The notes under the pieces: generated by a model
What the model saw: only the letters and a program-made list of their open reading frames with translations
What the model was told of the DNA's origin: nothing
Database searches by the model: none
Made by a program: the position numbers and the translations under genes
Shown here: piece by piece, positions 45,333 through 54,180 of the stretch
Numbering within the stretch: the first letter of the stretch is position 1
How the letters are laid out: every line of letters begins with the position of its first letter
NCBI GenBank assembly: GCA_016786725.1
Contig: JAEUVU010000004.1
Location: 186,001 to 250,000 of the forward strand
Reading direction: 5' to 3'
Source: Ferruginibacter sp.
Lineage (GTDB): Bacteria > Bacteroidota > Bacteroidia > Chitinophagales > Chitinophagaceae
Length of the DNA: 64,000 nt

Positions 45333-46022
45333 TTATACAATGTTTTTCTTCTCCCTTTCATTTTTTAACTGCTGCCTTTTTTCTGCAATAACCAGCAACC
45401 GGTTGAAGTTTACAAACAGTTCAAAAAATATTTTTGCAATAATAAATATCAGTATAAAAATTTTGCCTGCGCCAAATCCTAAAAAAATACCTCCCAGTAT
45501 CACTACGAACTGCTGTACAAATATCCGCATGTAGGGTTCAAACATCAGCCTGCCCATAGATATGGTTTTGTACTTGCCCGAAAGAAAAAAATCAATAAAA
45601 TTCTGAACTGTGTAATACACAATAAATATCAGCAGCATTATTTTGCCATTATGGCCCAGCAACTCCGGTATTTTAGCATAGTTCACAAAAAATGATCCAT
45701 CGGGTATAAGCCTGCTTACAGCAAAAAAGATCTGCGTTTGTACAAACACAAAAAATCCATAGTGCACAATAAAAAAGAAAATAAAAAACCAGCCGCTTTG
45801 TTTAGTCGTACTGCCACCGTTTTGCCAGTCATCTGTTTTCTTTACAAACAGCGTAACACAGGCCATTTTCAGCACGTTAATTATGCCGATAATCACAGTC
45901 TCCAGGCAGTACACCAAAAAAACTTCTGATGCATTCCAGCCTTCAAACCACACACCGTACAATGGAATCAGATTTACAATTATTAACAGCCAGTCGCTTA
46001 CCGTTAATTTTTTCTTGAGCAT
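45333..46022 (-). CDS. DUF6498-like integral membrane protein
   Basis: 229 residues with about six transmembrane helices. The opening, LTVSDWLLIIVNLIPLYGVWFEGW then EVFLVYCLETVIIGIINVLKM, fits the DUF6498 type. Function unknown. It converges on the kinase gene across the inverted-repeat element; its start is 75 bp from the divergent isoaspartyl peptidase. Confidence 0.7.
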   Translation of the reverse strand: MLKKKLTVSDWLLIIVNLIPLYGVWFEGWNASEVFLVYCLETVIIGIINVLKMACVTLFVKKTDDWQNGGSTTKQSGWFFIFFFIVHYGFFVFVQTQIFFAVSRLIPDGSFFVNYAKIPELLGHNGKIMLLIFIVYYTVQNFIDFFLSGKYKTISMGRLMFEPYMRIFVQQFVVILGGIFLGFGAGKIFILIFIIAKIFFELFVNFNRLLVIAEKRQQLKNEREKKNIV

Positions 46023-46097
46023 GAAATAAAAATTACAGATGGTTTATGCAGGGAAATTAGATATTTTTGGGCAACATTTAAATACCCAATAACACGT

Positions 46098-47048
46098 ATG
46101 CATAAATTCTCGATTGCTATTCACGGCGGAGCCGGAACCATACTCAAACAGGATATGACACCCGAATTGGAAAAAGCTTATTTAACCGGGTTGGAAGATG
46201 CATTGGCTGCGGGGTATGCCGTGCTGGAAGAAGGAGGCTCGGCAGTGAACGCTGTAAAAGCATCTATAGTTGTACTGGAAGATAACCTGTTGTTTAATGC
46301 CGGGCGTGGATCTGTATTTACTAAAAAAGGAGTGCAGGAAATGGATGCTGCCATCATGGATGGAAAAGATCTGTCTGCAGGATCGGTTGCCGGAATAAGA
46401 AATGTACGTAACCCGATTGAGCTTGCAACCGAAGTGATGCTCAACAGCAACCATGTTTTTTTAAGCGGTAAAGGAGCTAATGATTTTGCCATCAAACAAG
46501 GTGTAAAGCTGGAGCCAGATGAATATTTTTTCTCCCAGTTTCGCTACGATCAATGGAAAGAAATTAGGGACAGCGATAATTATTCGCTTGACCATACCCA
46601 TATGGGCGTGGAAGAATTAATGAAAGATAAAAAATTTGGAACGGTGGGTGCAGTGGCTTGCGATGTTGATGGAAACATTGCTGCGGCAACCAGCACCGGC
46701 GGCATGACCAATAAAAAATATGGCCGCATTGGCGACAGTCCTTTGATTGGAGCAGGCACTTATGCCAATAACAATACCTGCGCCATCAGTTGTACCGGCC
46801 ACGGTGAGCCGTTTATTTGTGCGGTGGCTGCACATGATGTAAACTGCCTGATGGAATACAAGGGAATGACTTTACAGCAGGCAATGAATGAAGTAGTAAA
46901 TATAAAATTAGTGAAGATGGAAGGAGAAGGCGGCATGATAGGAGTGGATGCACAAGGAAACGCCGCCATGATCTTTAACAGTGCAGGCATGTACCGGGGC
47001 ATGAAGAACAGTACCGGAGAAAAAATAATTGGAATTTATAAGGATTAA
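46098..47048 (+). CDS. iaaA: Isoaspartyl peptidase / L-asparaginase (Ntn-hydrolase)
   Basis: 316 residues. The start FSIAIHGGAGTI is diagnostic. Autocleavage is expected at the Gly-Thr bond in KKFGTVGAVACDVDGNIAAATSTGGMTNK (about residue 180), making Thr the nucleophile of the beta subunit; GRIGDSPLIGAGTYANN is the substrate loop. It hydrolyses beta-aspartyl dipeptides and asparagine. No signal peptide, so cytoplasmic. Confidence 0.92.
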   Translation: MHKFSIAIHGGAGTILKQDMTPELEKAYLTGLEDALAAGYAVLEEGGSAVNAVKASIVVLEDNLLFNAGRGSVFTKKGVQEMDAAIMDGKDLSAGSVAGIRNVRNPIELATEVMLNSNHVFLSGKGANDFAIKQGVKLEPDEYFFSQFRYDQWKEIRDSDNYSLDHTHMGVEELMKDKKFGTVGAVACDVDGNIAAATSTGGMTNKKYGRIGDSPLIGAGTYANNNTCAISCTGHGEPFICAVAAHDVNCLMEYKGMTLQQAMNEVVNIKLVKMEGEGGMIGVDAQGNAAMIFNSAGMYRGMKNSTGEKIIGIYKD

Positions 47049-47051
47049 AAG

Positions 47052-47225
47052 TGTCAGGCCACTACACATACTTTTAAATACTAAAAGTTGCTACTATGGG
47101 GGGATGTACTTAGAAAAATAAAACTCTTAACAGTGGCCAGACACGTAGAAGATGCAGCCTGAAAAGCTGTCTGGCCACTGCCAACATTCTTCAGTTTATT
47201 TAAAATTATTCTTAGTGGCCTGACA
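47052..47225. repeat. Nested double inverted repeat upstream of ispD
   Basis: Outer arms TGTCAGGCCACTA (47052-47064) and TAGTGGCCTGACA (47213-47225) are exact reverse complements. Inner arms CAGTGGCCAGACA (47131-47143) and TGTCTGGCCACTG (47168-47180) are another exact 13-bp pair with a 24-nt loop. Outer and inner arms differ at two positions only. It fills nearly all the iaaA-ispD spacer and ends 13 bases before the ispD ATG. Confidence 0.85.
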
Positions 47226-47238
47226 GCTACAAAAACAC

Positions 47239-47907
47239 ATGAAAAAATTTGCCGTAATAGTTGCCGGTGGAACCGGAACCCGGATGAACACCACCACACC
47301 AAAACAGTTCCTGCTGTTAAAGGGTAAGCCGGTTTTGTATTATACCATACATTCTTTTCTACAGGCTTATGATGATCTGCAGATCATCCTGGTTTTGCCC
47401 GAAGAGCATGTTGCAGCCGGGCAGGAGATCATTGATGCTTTTTTTGATTATAGCCGTATACAAATAACCATTGGCGGACGTACCAGGTTTCACTCGGTAC
47501 AAAACGGTTTGCAATTGGTGAATGAAGAAGGAATTGTTTTTGTGCATGATGCGGTGCGTTGCCTGATAAGTACCGAACTTATAAAACGATGTTATGATAC
47601 AGCCATTGAAACAGGCTCGGCCATACCGGTAATTGAAAGTAAAGACAGTGTACGTATCACTACCGAAGAAGGCAACGAAGCATTGGAACGCACTAATATT
47701 AAACTGGTACAAACACCACAAACCTTCCACAGCAAGATAATATTACCAGCCTACCAGATAGATTATAAAGACAAATTTACTGATGAAGCAACCGTGGTGG
47801 AAGCATTTGGTTTAAAAGTGCAGCTGGTAGATGGAGAGGAGAATAATTTTAAGATCACCAGGCCGGTTGACCTGGTGTTGGCTGAGCATCTGCTCAACGC
47901 AAATTAA
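47239..47907 (+). CDS. ispD: 2-C-methyl-D-erythritol 4-phosphate cytidylyltransferase
   Basis: 222 residues. The nucleotide-binding start AVIVAGGTGTRMNTTTPKQFL and the GGRTRFHSVQNGL, VFVHDAVRCLIS and RTNIKLVQTPQTF motifs are all IspD. It makes CDP-methylerythritol, third step of the MEP isoprenoid pathway. The nested inverted repeats lie directly before its start and may affect its expression. Confidence 0.94.
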   Translation: MKKFAVIVAGGTGTRMNTTTPKQFLLLKGKPVLYYTIHSFLQAYDDLQIILVLPEEHVAAGQEIIDAFFDYSRIQITIGGRTRFHSVQNGLQLVNEEGIVFVHDAVRCLISTELIKRCYDTAIETGSAIPVIESKDSVRITTEEGNEALERTNIKLVQTPQTFHSKIILPAYQIDYKDKFTDEATVVEAFGLKVQLVDGEENNFKITRPVDLVLAEHLLNAN

Positions 47908-47929
47908 TTTATCAGTTGGGGATGATATT

Positions 47930-48265
47930 CTAAAATTGATCCAGCTTCTCTTTAAGTATACGTTCCGATTCTGTAGATATTTTCAGCGATTCATTTAGGA
48001 GGTTTTCAAGTACATCAATATTATTTGCTTTTACAGCTTCTTCGATTTTAATGAGTTCTTCTTTTAAATTCTCAATACCCATAAAATCGGCTTGTGGTTT
48101 TAACGAATGGGCATTAATGCGAAGTTGTTCCCAGTCTTCATTAGCCAGATTTCGTTTCATTTCCTCAAATGTTTTTGGTGCTACATCAAGGTATAACCCA
48201 ATGTAGCGTTTCATTTTTTTGGGATCGTCTTTAGTGAAAGTTCTTAAAAAAGTAAGGTCAGTCAT
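47930..48265 (-). CDS. Hpt phosphotransfer protein
   Basis: 111 residues, four-helix Hpt domain; the phospho-accepting His is in INAHSLKPQADFMGI. Last gene of a phosphorelay operon, adjacent to the receiver gene (no gap), and the probable intermediate carrier between the hybrid kinase and a final regulator. Confidence 0.87.
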   Translation of the reverse strand: MTDLTFLRTFTKDDPKKMKRYIGLYLDVAPKTFEEMKRNLANEDWEQLRINAHSLKPQADFMGIENLKEELIKIEEAVKANNIDVLENLLNESLKISTESERILKEKLDQF

Positions 48266-48652
48266 TTACACATTTGCTTTAATTAGTTCAAAAATTTCTT
48301 TAAAAGCATCCTGGCTTTTAATCACATAATGCACAGCCCCATACATGATGGTTTTTGCAGCTGTTCCATAATTTTCCTGGCTGGATAATATGATTACCGG
48401 TAAAGTGTTATTCCGCTTTTTTATTTCTTTCAATATATCAATACCATTGGCTGCATCTTTTTCCTTTGAGTTAAGATGATAATCCAGCACTATGGCATCG
48501 GGTTGTTCATCCAGGCTTTGCAGGCATGCTTCGCCTGTTGAAAAAGACCGTATGTTGAACCCCTCATGCCGGCCCTTTAAATAATCAGTCAGCATTTCGG
48601 ATAATAATGGTTCATCATCTACAATAAAAATGGTTGGATTTATATTCGTCAT
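48266..48652 (-). CDS. Single-domain response regulator
   Basis: 128 residues, only a receiver domain: acidic pair FIVDDEP, phospho-acceptor Asp in AIVLDYHLN, Lys in YVIKSQD. No output domain, so it acts through protein contacts or as a phosphate sink. Its start overlaps the stop of the hybrid kinase as ATGA. Confidence 0.88.
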   Translation of the reverse strand: MTNINPTIFIVDDEPLLSEMLTDYLKGRHEGFNIRSFSTGEACLQSLDEQPDAIVLDYHLNSKEKDAANGIDILKEIKKRNNTLPVIILSSQENYGTAAKTIMYGAVHYVIKSQDAFKEIFELIKANV

Positions 48653-49950
48653 GATTTTTTATTTAATAAGGTATAAACCTTTTGTATTAATTCGCCGGTA
48701 TCAAAAGGTTTTCCGATAAAATCCTCCATGCCTGCCTGCTGGCAAAGCTCAACTTCTTCTTTAAGTACATTGGCCGTCATGGCAATTACCGGTATGTTTG
48801 CTTTTTTGGTGTCCAAAGCCCTGATGGCTTTTGTAGCTTCGTAACCGTTCATTGTGGGCATCTGCACATCCATCAAAATAATATCAAAATGCGATGACCT
48901 TAATTTTTCAACAGCAATAGCGCCATTTTCGGCGACTTCAACTTTAATACCTTCAATTGCATCTTCTAATTCTTCCTGGGCCACCACGGCGTTAAATTGA
49001 TTATCTTCTACAAGTAATATACTGATACCTTTCAGTGCTTCAGTAATACTGGTATTCGTAATTCCTGCATGGGTGTTTTCTGTTTTTTTGTCTGCAATTT
49101 CATAAGCAATTATAAAATGAAACTGGCTGCCTTTGCCTTTTTCACTCTCTACCCATATTTTTCCATTATGCAATTCCACAAGCTTTTTAGAAATGCTTAA
49201 TCCCAATCCTGTGCCGCCAAATTTTCTTGAGGTATCGCTGTAAGCCTGCTCAAACGACCTGAATATTTTATCTGCATGATCTTCATCTATACCAATACCA
49301 GTATCACTTACTGTAAAATGCAGGTTTAGTTTGCCATTAACTGTATCAGCTTTTATAGTTGTAGTTACAAGGCCCTTTTCGGTAAACTTAATGGCGTTGC
49401 CGATTAAATTAATAAGAATCTGACGTAACCTGTTCACATCGCCTTTAACATACAAGGTTTCAGCCGGAATATTTTTTTTAACTTCCAGCCCTTTTTCTTC
49501 GGCTTTAAATTGCATAATGGTATGAACATTATCTACTAACTCATTTACAGAGAATGGTTCATTTTCTAATTCTATTTTACCTGCTTCAATTTTTGAAATG
49601 TCAAGTATATCATTAATAATTACCAGCAAAGAGTCGGAAGATTGTTTTATGCCCTCCAGGTATTCTTTCTGATCTTCTTTTGGATTACGCCTGATTAAAA
49701 TATCCGTCATGCCTTTTATAGCATTCATGGGCGTACGTATCTCGTGGCTCATATTAGCCAGGAACTGATGTTTGGCTTTTTCGCTGGCTTCAGCCTTTTC
49801 CTTTTCGGCTGCTATGATCTCGTTTTTTTGTTGCAACTCCCTTTGTGTTCTTCGGGTATGTCTAAGCCTTGCAAACAATCCCAAAGCAAGCAGCAAAGCT
49901 GAAATGCCTGAAAACAGAATCCAGTTCCTGGTGGACTTTTGTTTGTTCAT
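48649..49950 (-). CDS. Hybrid histidine kinase (membrane anchor, kinase, receiver)
   Basis: 433 residues: one transmembrane helix (about 11-27), coiled coil, HisKA with His69 in ANMSHEIRTPMNAIKG, HATPase (LINLIGNAIKFTE, DTGIGI, GGTGLGLSIS) and a C-terminal receiver (ILLVEDNQFN, Asp in IILMDVQMPTMNG, IAMTANV). It carries no sensor part. The preceding TPR gene is in the same reading frame and ends with TAG immediately before this ATG, so the two look like one interrupted TPR-TM-HK-REC protein, a common Bacteroidota architecture. Confidence 0.88.
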   Translation of the reverse strand: MNKQKSTRNWILFSGISALLLALGLFARLRHTRRTQRELQQKNEIIAAEKEKAEASEKAKHQFLANMSHEIRTPMNAIKGMTDILIRRNPKEDQKEYLEGIKQSSDSLLVIINDILDISKIEAGKIELENEPFSVNELVDNVHTIMQFKAEEKGLEVKKNIPAETLYVKGDVNRLRQILINLIGNAIKFTEKGLVTTTIKADTVNGKLNLHFTVSDTGIGIDEDHADKIFRSFEQAYSDTSRKFGGTGLGLSISKKLVELHNGKIWVESEKGKGSQFHFIIAYEIADKKTENTHAGITNTSITEALKGISILLVEDNQFNAVVAQEELEDAIEGIKVEVAENGAIAVEKLRSSHFDIILMDVQMPTMNGYEATKAIRALDTKKANIPVIAMTANVLKEEVELCQQAGMEDFIGKPFDTGELIQKVYTLLNKKS

Positions 49951-51270
49951 CTACCCTTGAAAATCGAGTTGAGATTTCAGTTGTTGCTGCGTAAATTGAT
50001 TCTCCAGTTCCAAACGGGTTACTTCGCTGCTGTTTCTCCATTTGGCTAATGTATCTTCTGTCTGCATACGTAACCGGTAATTTTGCAGTGCGTTTTTGTA
50101 ATCTCCCAAGCCTTCATAAGATTGGGAAAGTATGTCATATTTATCTGAAACCTCTTTATTATAAATTTGTGCAGATGTTTTTACTGAGTCAATCGTTTGA
50201 ATAGCATTGTTATACTTTTTTAAACCCAAATACGCCCTTGCTTTTTCTGTATAAAAAATGGACTCAGGCTTTTGTCCTTTACCTTCTCCATTAAAAAATG
50301 CCTGTACCTCATTCAGTTCAGCTAATGCTCCGGAATAGTTTTTGGATAAGTTCTTAACACCTGCGTTTAATGTTTTTGCGATATTATAACAAGGCTCACA
50401 GTGCTTAACATTCTTCATAACGTACATAGCAGAATCTATATAACGTTGGGCTTTTGCTTCATCTTTTAATTTCAGCATTAAATTGGATTTACCCAGATAG
50501 GAGCTACCCAGGCTAAGCGTATCTTTCCGTGCATGGGCCAGCCGCAGGCTTATATCAATATATTTTTCGGCTTCTTTATAGTTTCCAATCTGGGTATGAA
50601 TTGCTGAAAGCCCTTCGTTGATTCGGCCATAAGTATAGTCTGTTAACTTCAGTTCTTCAGATAAATGCCTGGTTTCCTGGAAATAGACCAGGGCTTGTGG
50701 ATACTTTTCATTCATGTGGTACCAATCGGCTAATTCTAAATTTGCATCCCTAAGCATTTGAAGGTCTGAAGGTTTGTTTGAAAGGGCGCTTTTTAATTTA
50801 TTGAATTCATTGATGATCACTTCGTCTTTCACATCTTCTTTGCATTGAAATTTTAATACGCCATATGCCCAGAAAATAAAAGGTTTTTTTGAAGCATTAG
50901 CCACTTTTGCACTTTCTAAAGTTTTTTTTGCAGCAGTGCATATACATTCGGTGTTGCCGGCACAAGCTTCCATAGTTGCCATATAAAAAAGTGGTAAGTA
51001 GCCTTTTTTATTGTGTTTTAAGGCCAGTTCAAGGGCTTCTTTAGCTTCATTTTGCCATTTTACCCACCAATCTGGTTTCTGGTTGGGTAAGGAATCTATA
51101 TCCATTCTCTCCCAGATGGCTTCTAATCTCACTGTTTCCGGTTTGGATGAATCTTTCCAGATGGAATACAGTTGGGCATCCGTTCTGGTTTGTCCATAAA
51201 GGGTGGAAGAAAAAAGCATTGCGGCAGTTGAAAGCAATAAAAGGGGTAATAAAAATCTGATCGGGCGCAT
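49951..51270 (-). CDS. Periplasmic TPR sensor protein, probably the N-terminal half of the hybrid kinase
   Basis: 439 residues: signal peptide (residues 1-26, ending STLYGQ) and a chain of TPR helices (AHARKDTLSLGSSYLGKSNLM-type units, YSGALAELNEVQAFF, YNNAIQTIDSVKT, YKNALQNYRLRM), ending in a coiled coil TRLELENQFTQQQLKSQLD then FQG and TAG. In related proteins this coiled coil runs directly into the transmembrane helix and kinase, here encoded in the same frame after the stop. It may be a recent nonsense mutation, read-through or a stable split. The divergent LytTR regulator is 127 bp away. Confidence 0.8.
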   Translation of the reverse strand: MRPIRFLLPLLLLSTAAMLFSSTLYGQTRTDAQLYSIWKDSSKPETVRLEAIWERMDIDSLPNQKPDWWVKWQNEAKEALELALKHNKKGYLPLFYMATMEACAGNTECICTAAKKTLESAKVANASKKPFIFWAYGVLKFQCKEDVKDEVIINEFNKLKSALSNKPSDLQMLRDANLELADWYHMNEKYPQALVYFQETRHLSEELKLTDYTYGRINEGLSAIHTQIGNYKEAEKYIDISLRLAHARKDTLSLGSSYLGKSNLMLKLKDEAKAQRYIDSAMYVMKNVKHCEPCYNIAKTLNAGVKNLSKNYSGALAELNEVQAFFNGEGKGQKPESIFYTEKARAYLGLKKYNNAIQTIDSVKTSAQIYNKEVSDKYDILSQSYEGLGDYKNALQNYRLRMQTEDTLAKWRNSSEVTRLELENQFTQQQLKSQLDFQG

Positions 51271-51397
51271 CTGAGGTTAATTATGGTTACTAAAGCTATG
51301 ATATAAAATCCGCAGAAGCTACCCTTCAATTATCATAAGGTAACTATAATTATCAAACGGTTTTAAATAGTACTGTATATTTACCTCAGGTTTATTT

Positions 51398-52129
51398 ATG
51401 AAACAGGTAAAAGCCTTAATAGTAGAAGACAGCGCCTTGATGGCAACTATGTTGCACGACCTGCTTGAGCAGCATGTAACCGATATTGCTGTTTCAGGTG
51501 TTGCGGCAACCGGCAAAAAGGCACTGCAAATAATAGCCTCTGAAAAACCTGATGTTGTTTTCCTGGATATTGAGCTGCCAGATATGACAGGATTTGAATT
51601 GCTGCAGCAATTAGACGACATCAGTTTTAAAACTATTTTCACTACTTCACACAGCCATTATGCCATCAGGGCATTTCGGTTTAATGCCTTAGACTATCTG
51701 ATCAAACCAATTAAAGAGAGTGAACTTGATGAAGCAATAAAACGTTTTGTAAAATCGGCGGGTAATAATGTTGATGTCAGGCAAGCGCTGTCAAACCTTG
51801 AATCGAAATCGGTTGAAGACCAAAAACTGATATTGCCAACACAAAATGGAACATTGCGGTTGCCGTTGAAACAAATTACGCACATTGAGGGAGAACGCAA
51901 TTACAGTTATATCCATTTATCAAACGGTTCCCGGGAGTTGTCGTCCAAAAACCTGGCCTACTTTGAAGATATACTGATTGATAAAAATTTTTTCAGGAGC
52001 CATCGTTCGTACCTTGTTAACAGGTATCATATTGATGCATTAAAGAACGATCAGTTTTTTTTAAAGAATGGGGTTGAAGTTCCAATTTCAAGAAGAAAAA
52101 GATCAGAAGCTGACAGTTGGTTTTTTTAA
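51398..52129 (+). CDS. LytTR-family response regulator
   Basis: 243 residues: receiver (LIVEDSALM, Asp in VVFLDIELPDMTG, Lys in YLIKPIKESEL) and LytTR DNA-binding domain (LILPTQNGTLRLPLKQITHIEGERN; FFRSHRSYLVNRYHI; VPISRRKR). Divergent from the TPR-hybrid kinase-receiver-Hpt operon and likely its output, phosphorylated through the Hpt protein. Confidence 0.9.
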   Translation: MKQVKALIVEDSALMATMLHDLLEQHVTDIAVSGVAATGKKALQIIASEKPDVVFLDIELPDMTGFELLQQLDDISFKTIFTTSHSHYAIRAFRFNALDYLIKPIKESELDEAIKRFVKSAGNNVDVRQALSNLESKSVEDQKLILPTQNGTLRLPLKQITHIEGERNYSYIHLSNGSRELSSKNLAYFEDILIDKNFFRSHRSYLVNRYHIDALKNDQFFLKNGVEVPISRRKRSEADSWFF

Positions 52130-52173
52130 AGACCGGATAGGCTATTGCTGATCAGCTTTTATTTGTGAACTGG

Positions 52174-53007
52174 TCATTCTTTAATAACAGATATCTTCAT
52201 CCTTACATTTTCTTTTGGCCTGTCGTTTTTATCAGTTTTAACGTCTGCAATCTTATCAATCACATCAAGGCCTTCTATCACTTCACCAAAAATGGTGTAA
52301 TTCATATCCAGGTGTGGGGTGCCGCCTAAAGTTGAATACACTTTTCTTTGTTCTGGAGTGTAGGTAAAATGTGGTGTTCTTTCATATTCGGCAATAGAAG
52401 CAGGATCAATCAAACGCTGCCTTACAATTTTTAAACTGTCTGTTTTATTTTCTTTATCCAGGCGTATATAATAATCTTTAAGTGCCTGGCTTTTTCCGCT
52501 GAAGGCAACATTGTAGTTTATCTTTTGCACCAGGTTTTTATTAACCCTTATCTCGGCCCTGCGTAAAGCAGCAGAGTCTTGCTTTTTACCCATCACAATA
52601 TAAAATTGCGAGCCTGATGATTCTTTGGCAGGAGTAACTTCATCATCTTCTCTTGCGGCAGCCAGCATACCTTTTTTGTGATACAGCTTTTTATTGAACT
52701 CCGCAGGTATCCAGTAGCCAACATCCCCATAGCCTAAGGCTGCTGTATCGTTTGCATATTTACTGTCGTAATCGCCGCCCTGTATCATAAAGTTATTGAT
52801 GACACGGTGGAAAAGCAGGCTGTCGTAAAAGCCCTGCTTAACGAGTTTGACGAAATTGTTGCTATGCAAAGGGGTTTCTTTAAAGAGCTTGATCTTCATA
52901 TCACCATAAGGGGTGCTGATGAGAATGGTTTCTTTACGGTGGGTTTGGGCAAGTAAAGTATTTGTTGCAATAAAAACTAAAAAGGCAATCATTAAGTGTT
53001 TTACCAT
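52174..53007 (-). CDS. Cyclophilin-type peptidyl-prolyl isomerase, exported
   Basis: 277 residues with signal peptide (MVKHLMIAFLVFIATNTLLA, then Q). Cyclophilin motifs: TPLHSNNFVKLVKQGFYDSLLFHRVINNFMIQGGD (split by the FHR), ESSGSQFYIVMG, DMNYTIFGEVIEGLDVIDKIA. Between the last two, about 75 residues of charged sequence (from KKQDSAALRR to QRKVYSTLGG) are inserted into the fold. The ATG at 53007 is chosen: the frame stays open to 53139, but that part lies in a palindromic element and precedes a perfect signal peptide. Probably periplasmic. Confidence 0.88.
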   Translation of the reverse strand: MVKHLMIAFLVFIATNTLLAQTHRKETILISTPYGDMKIKLFKETPLHSNNFVKLVKQGFYDSLLFHRVINNFMIQGGDYDSKYANDTAALGYGDVGYWIPAEFNKKLYHKKGMLAAAREDDEVTPAKESSGSQFYIVMGKKQDSAALRRAEIRVNKNLVQKINYNVAFSGKSQALKDYYIRLDKENKTDSLKIVRQRLIDPASIAEYERTPHFTYTPEQRKVYSTLGGTPHLDMNYTIFGEVIEGLDVIDKIADVKTDKNDRPKENVRMKISVIKE

Positions 53008-53089
53008 GGCTGATGATGTTTTATGTAAGTTCAATTTAATCAATCTTTCCTTTAATTCATTGCTTTTGCCTCCCCAGCCGGCGGGCTGC

Positions 53090-53195
53090 GTACCTGTGAC
53101 GGCGCTCCATTTGCTTCTTTGGAAAAATTTGCTTCGCATTTTTCCAATCCCTACTTCGTAGGGGCCGAACCAAATGAGGCGCCTTACACAGGTAC
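53090..53195. repeat. Palindromic element able to form a three-way junction
   Basis: Outer arms 53090-53113 and 53171-53195 (GTACCTGTG with CACAGGTAC, GGCGC with GCGCC, CATTTG with CAAATG) close two inner hairpins: GGAAAAAT/ATTTTTCC at 53121-53145 and CCCTAC-TTC-GTAGGG at 53149-53163. It sits in the 214-bp spacer between the isomerase and the acetyltransferase-like gene. Confidence 0.8.
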
Positions 53196-53221
53196 TGCTG
53201 AAAATAGAAAAGAGGTAAACA

Positions 53222-54178
53222 CTATTTTTTCAACCATTTAAGTGGTGCAGGTAGTTTATTTAATTTAACAGCGCTATACTTTTCTTCCACCGCCCCAAAG
53301 CTGCTGTAAAAAAATGCCAGGCTGGGTATATCACTGCCTTCAAAATCGAGGAGCATATCTTCGCCTGCATGGTCTTTAATAAATGCATTGATGAGTGCAT
53401 GCGATGCTCCCAGTGTTTTTCCATCAGGGTGATTGCCTACCATAATGTAATAGGCCCGTTTGTGCGAAAAGAAAAATGCAGCAGATGCGATCAATCTTCC
53501 TTCTTTTGTATAAGCGCCATAAGCAGTTGCTTTTTGCCTGCTATATAAAAATTCAAAAAGTTTTTCAAACCCATTAAAGTCAGCAACAGTAAGCGTGGAA
53601 TTATTTGGTTGCTCCTTTGCCAGTTTAATCACACCGGCTATTGTAATATTTTTATTAATGCTTAACTGATACTGCTCACTCTTTTTGATATTCCGTTTTA
53701 TATTATCCCGGTAACTATTGTACAAATTTTCGTAACTGTTATTCAGGTTCAAAACATAATTTATCCGCTCGTACAAGGCAAAATCCTGCAGCTTAAAGAG
53801 ATTGCCGGGGTTAAAATAAATGTCCCAGTATTTATATTTTGGCGGAACTGCCTGTAAAAATGCGTTGACAGTTTCGGCAGTAAGCTGATTGTGATCAACC
53901 GCCATCAGGTTTTGCAACCGCTGACGGGGTTTTAAGCGCCCAAACACACCCAGGCAGGCTGTAAATGGCGGCTGGTATAAATAATGAATGTTGTATTTTT
54001 TGTTCCAGGCAAGCGGCATCACGGCTTCGTAATCGCCCAGCACCAGTGCATCCCAGTTCTTTGCCATCGCATCTAAATAAAATGAGTAAGCATATATTAA
54101 TCCATTATCAGCTCTGTCAATACAGTCATCCCATTTGGTTTTATCTATCTGACGGTATGTGAGATATTTGATTTCCAC
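53222..54178 (-). CDS. GNAT/FemAB-like acyltransferase
   Basis: 318 residues if started at the GTG 54178, two bases after the M1 peptidase stop; a longer frame from the ATG at 54256 would run inside that gene and adds residues unlike the family. Two GNAT-like halves: YSFYLDAMAKNWDALVLGDYEAVMPLAWNKK near the N-terminus (split by the VLGD), and SAAFFFSHKRAYYIMVGNHPDGK, GASHALINAFI, LDFEGSDIPSLAFFYSSFGA at the C-terminus, the FemAB/mature GNAT pattern. It may transfer an acyl or aminoacyl group; target unknown. Probably co-transcribed with the peptidase. Confidence 0.75.
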   Translation of the reverse strand: MEIKYLTYRQIDKTKWDDCIDRADNGLIYAYSFYLDAMAKNWDALVLGDYEAVMPLAWNKKYNIHYLYQPPFTACLGVFGRLKPRQRLQNLMAVDHNQLTAETVNAFLQAVPPKYKYWDIYFNPGNLFKLQDFALYERINYVLNLNNSYENLYNSYRDNIKRNIKKSEQYQLSINKNITIAGVIKLAKEQPNNSTLTVADFNGFEKLFEFLYSRQKATAYGAYTKEGRLIASAAFFFSHKRAYYIMVGNHPDGKTLGASHALINAFIKDHAGEDMLLDFEGSDIPSLAFFYSSFGAVEEKYSAVKLNKLPAPLKWLKK

Positions 54179-54180
54179 GA

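Noticed and set aside
53008..53139. An N-terminal extension of the cyclophilin
   Set aside because: It runs through the palindromic element and precedes a perfect signal peptide that must be N-terminal.
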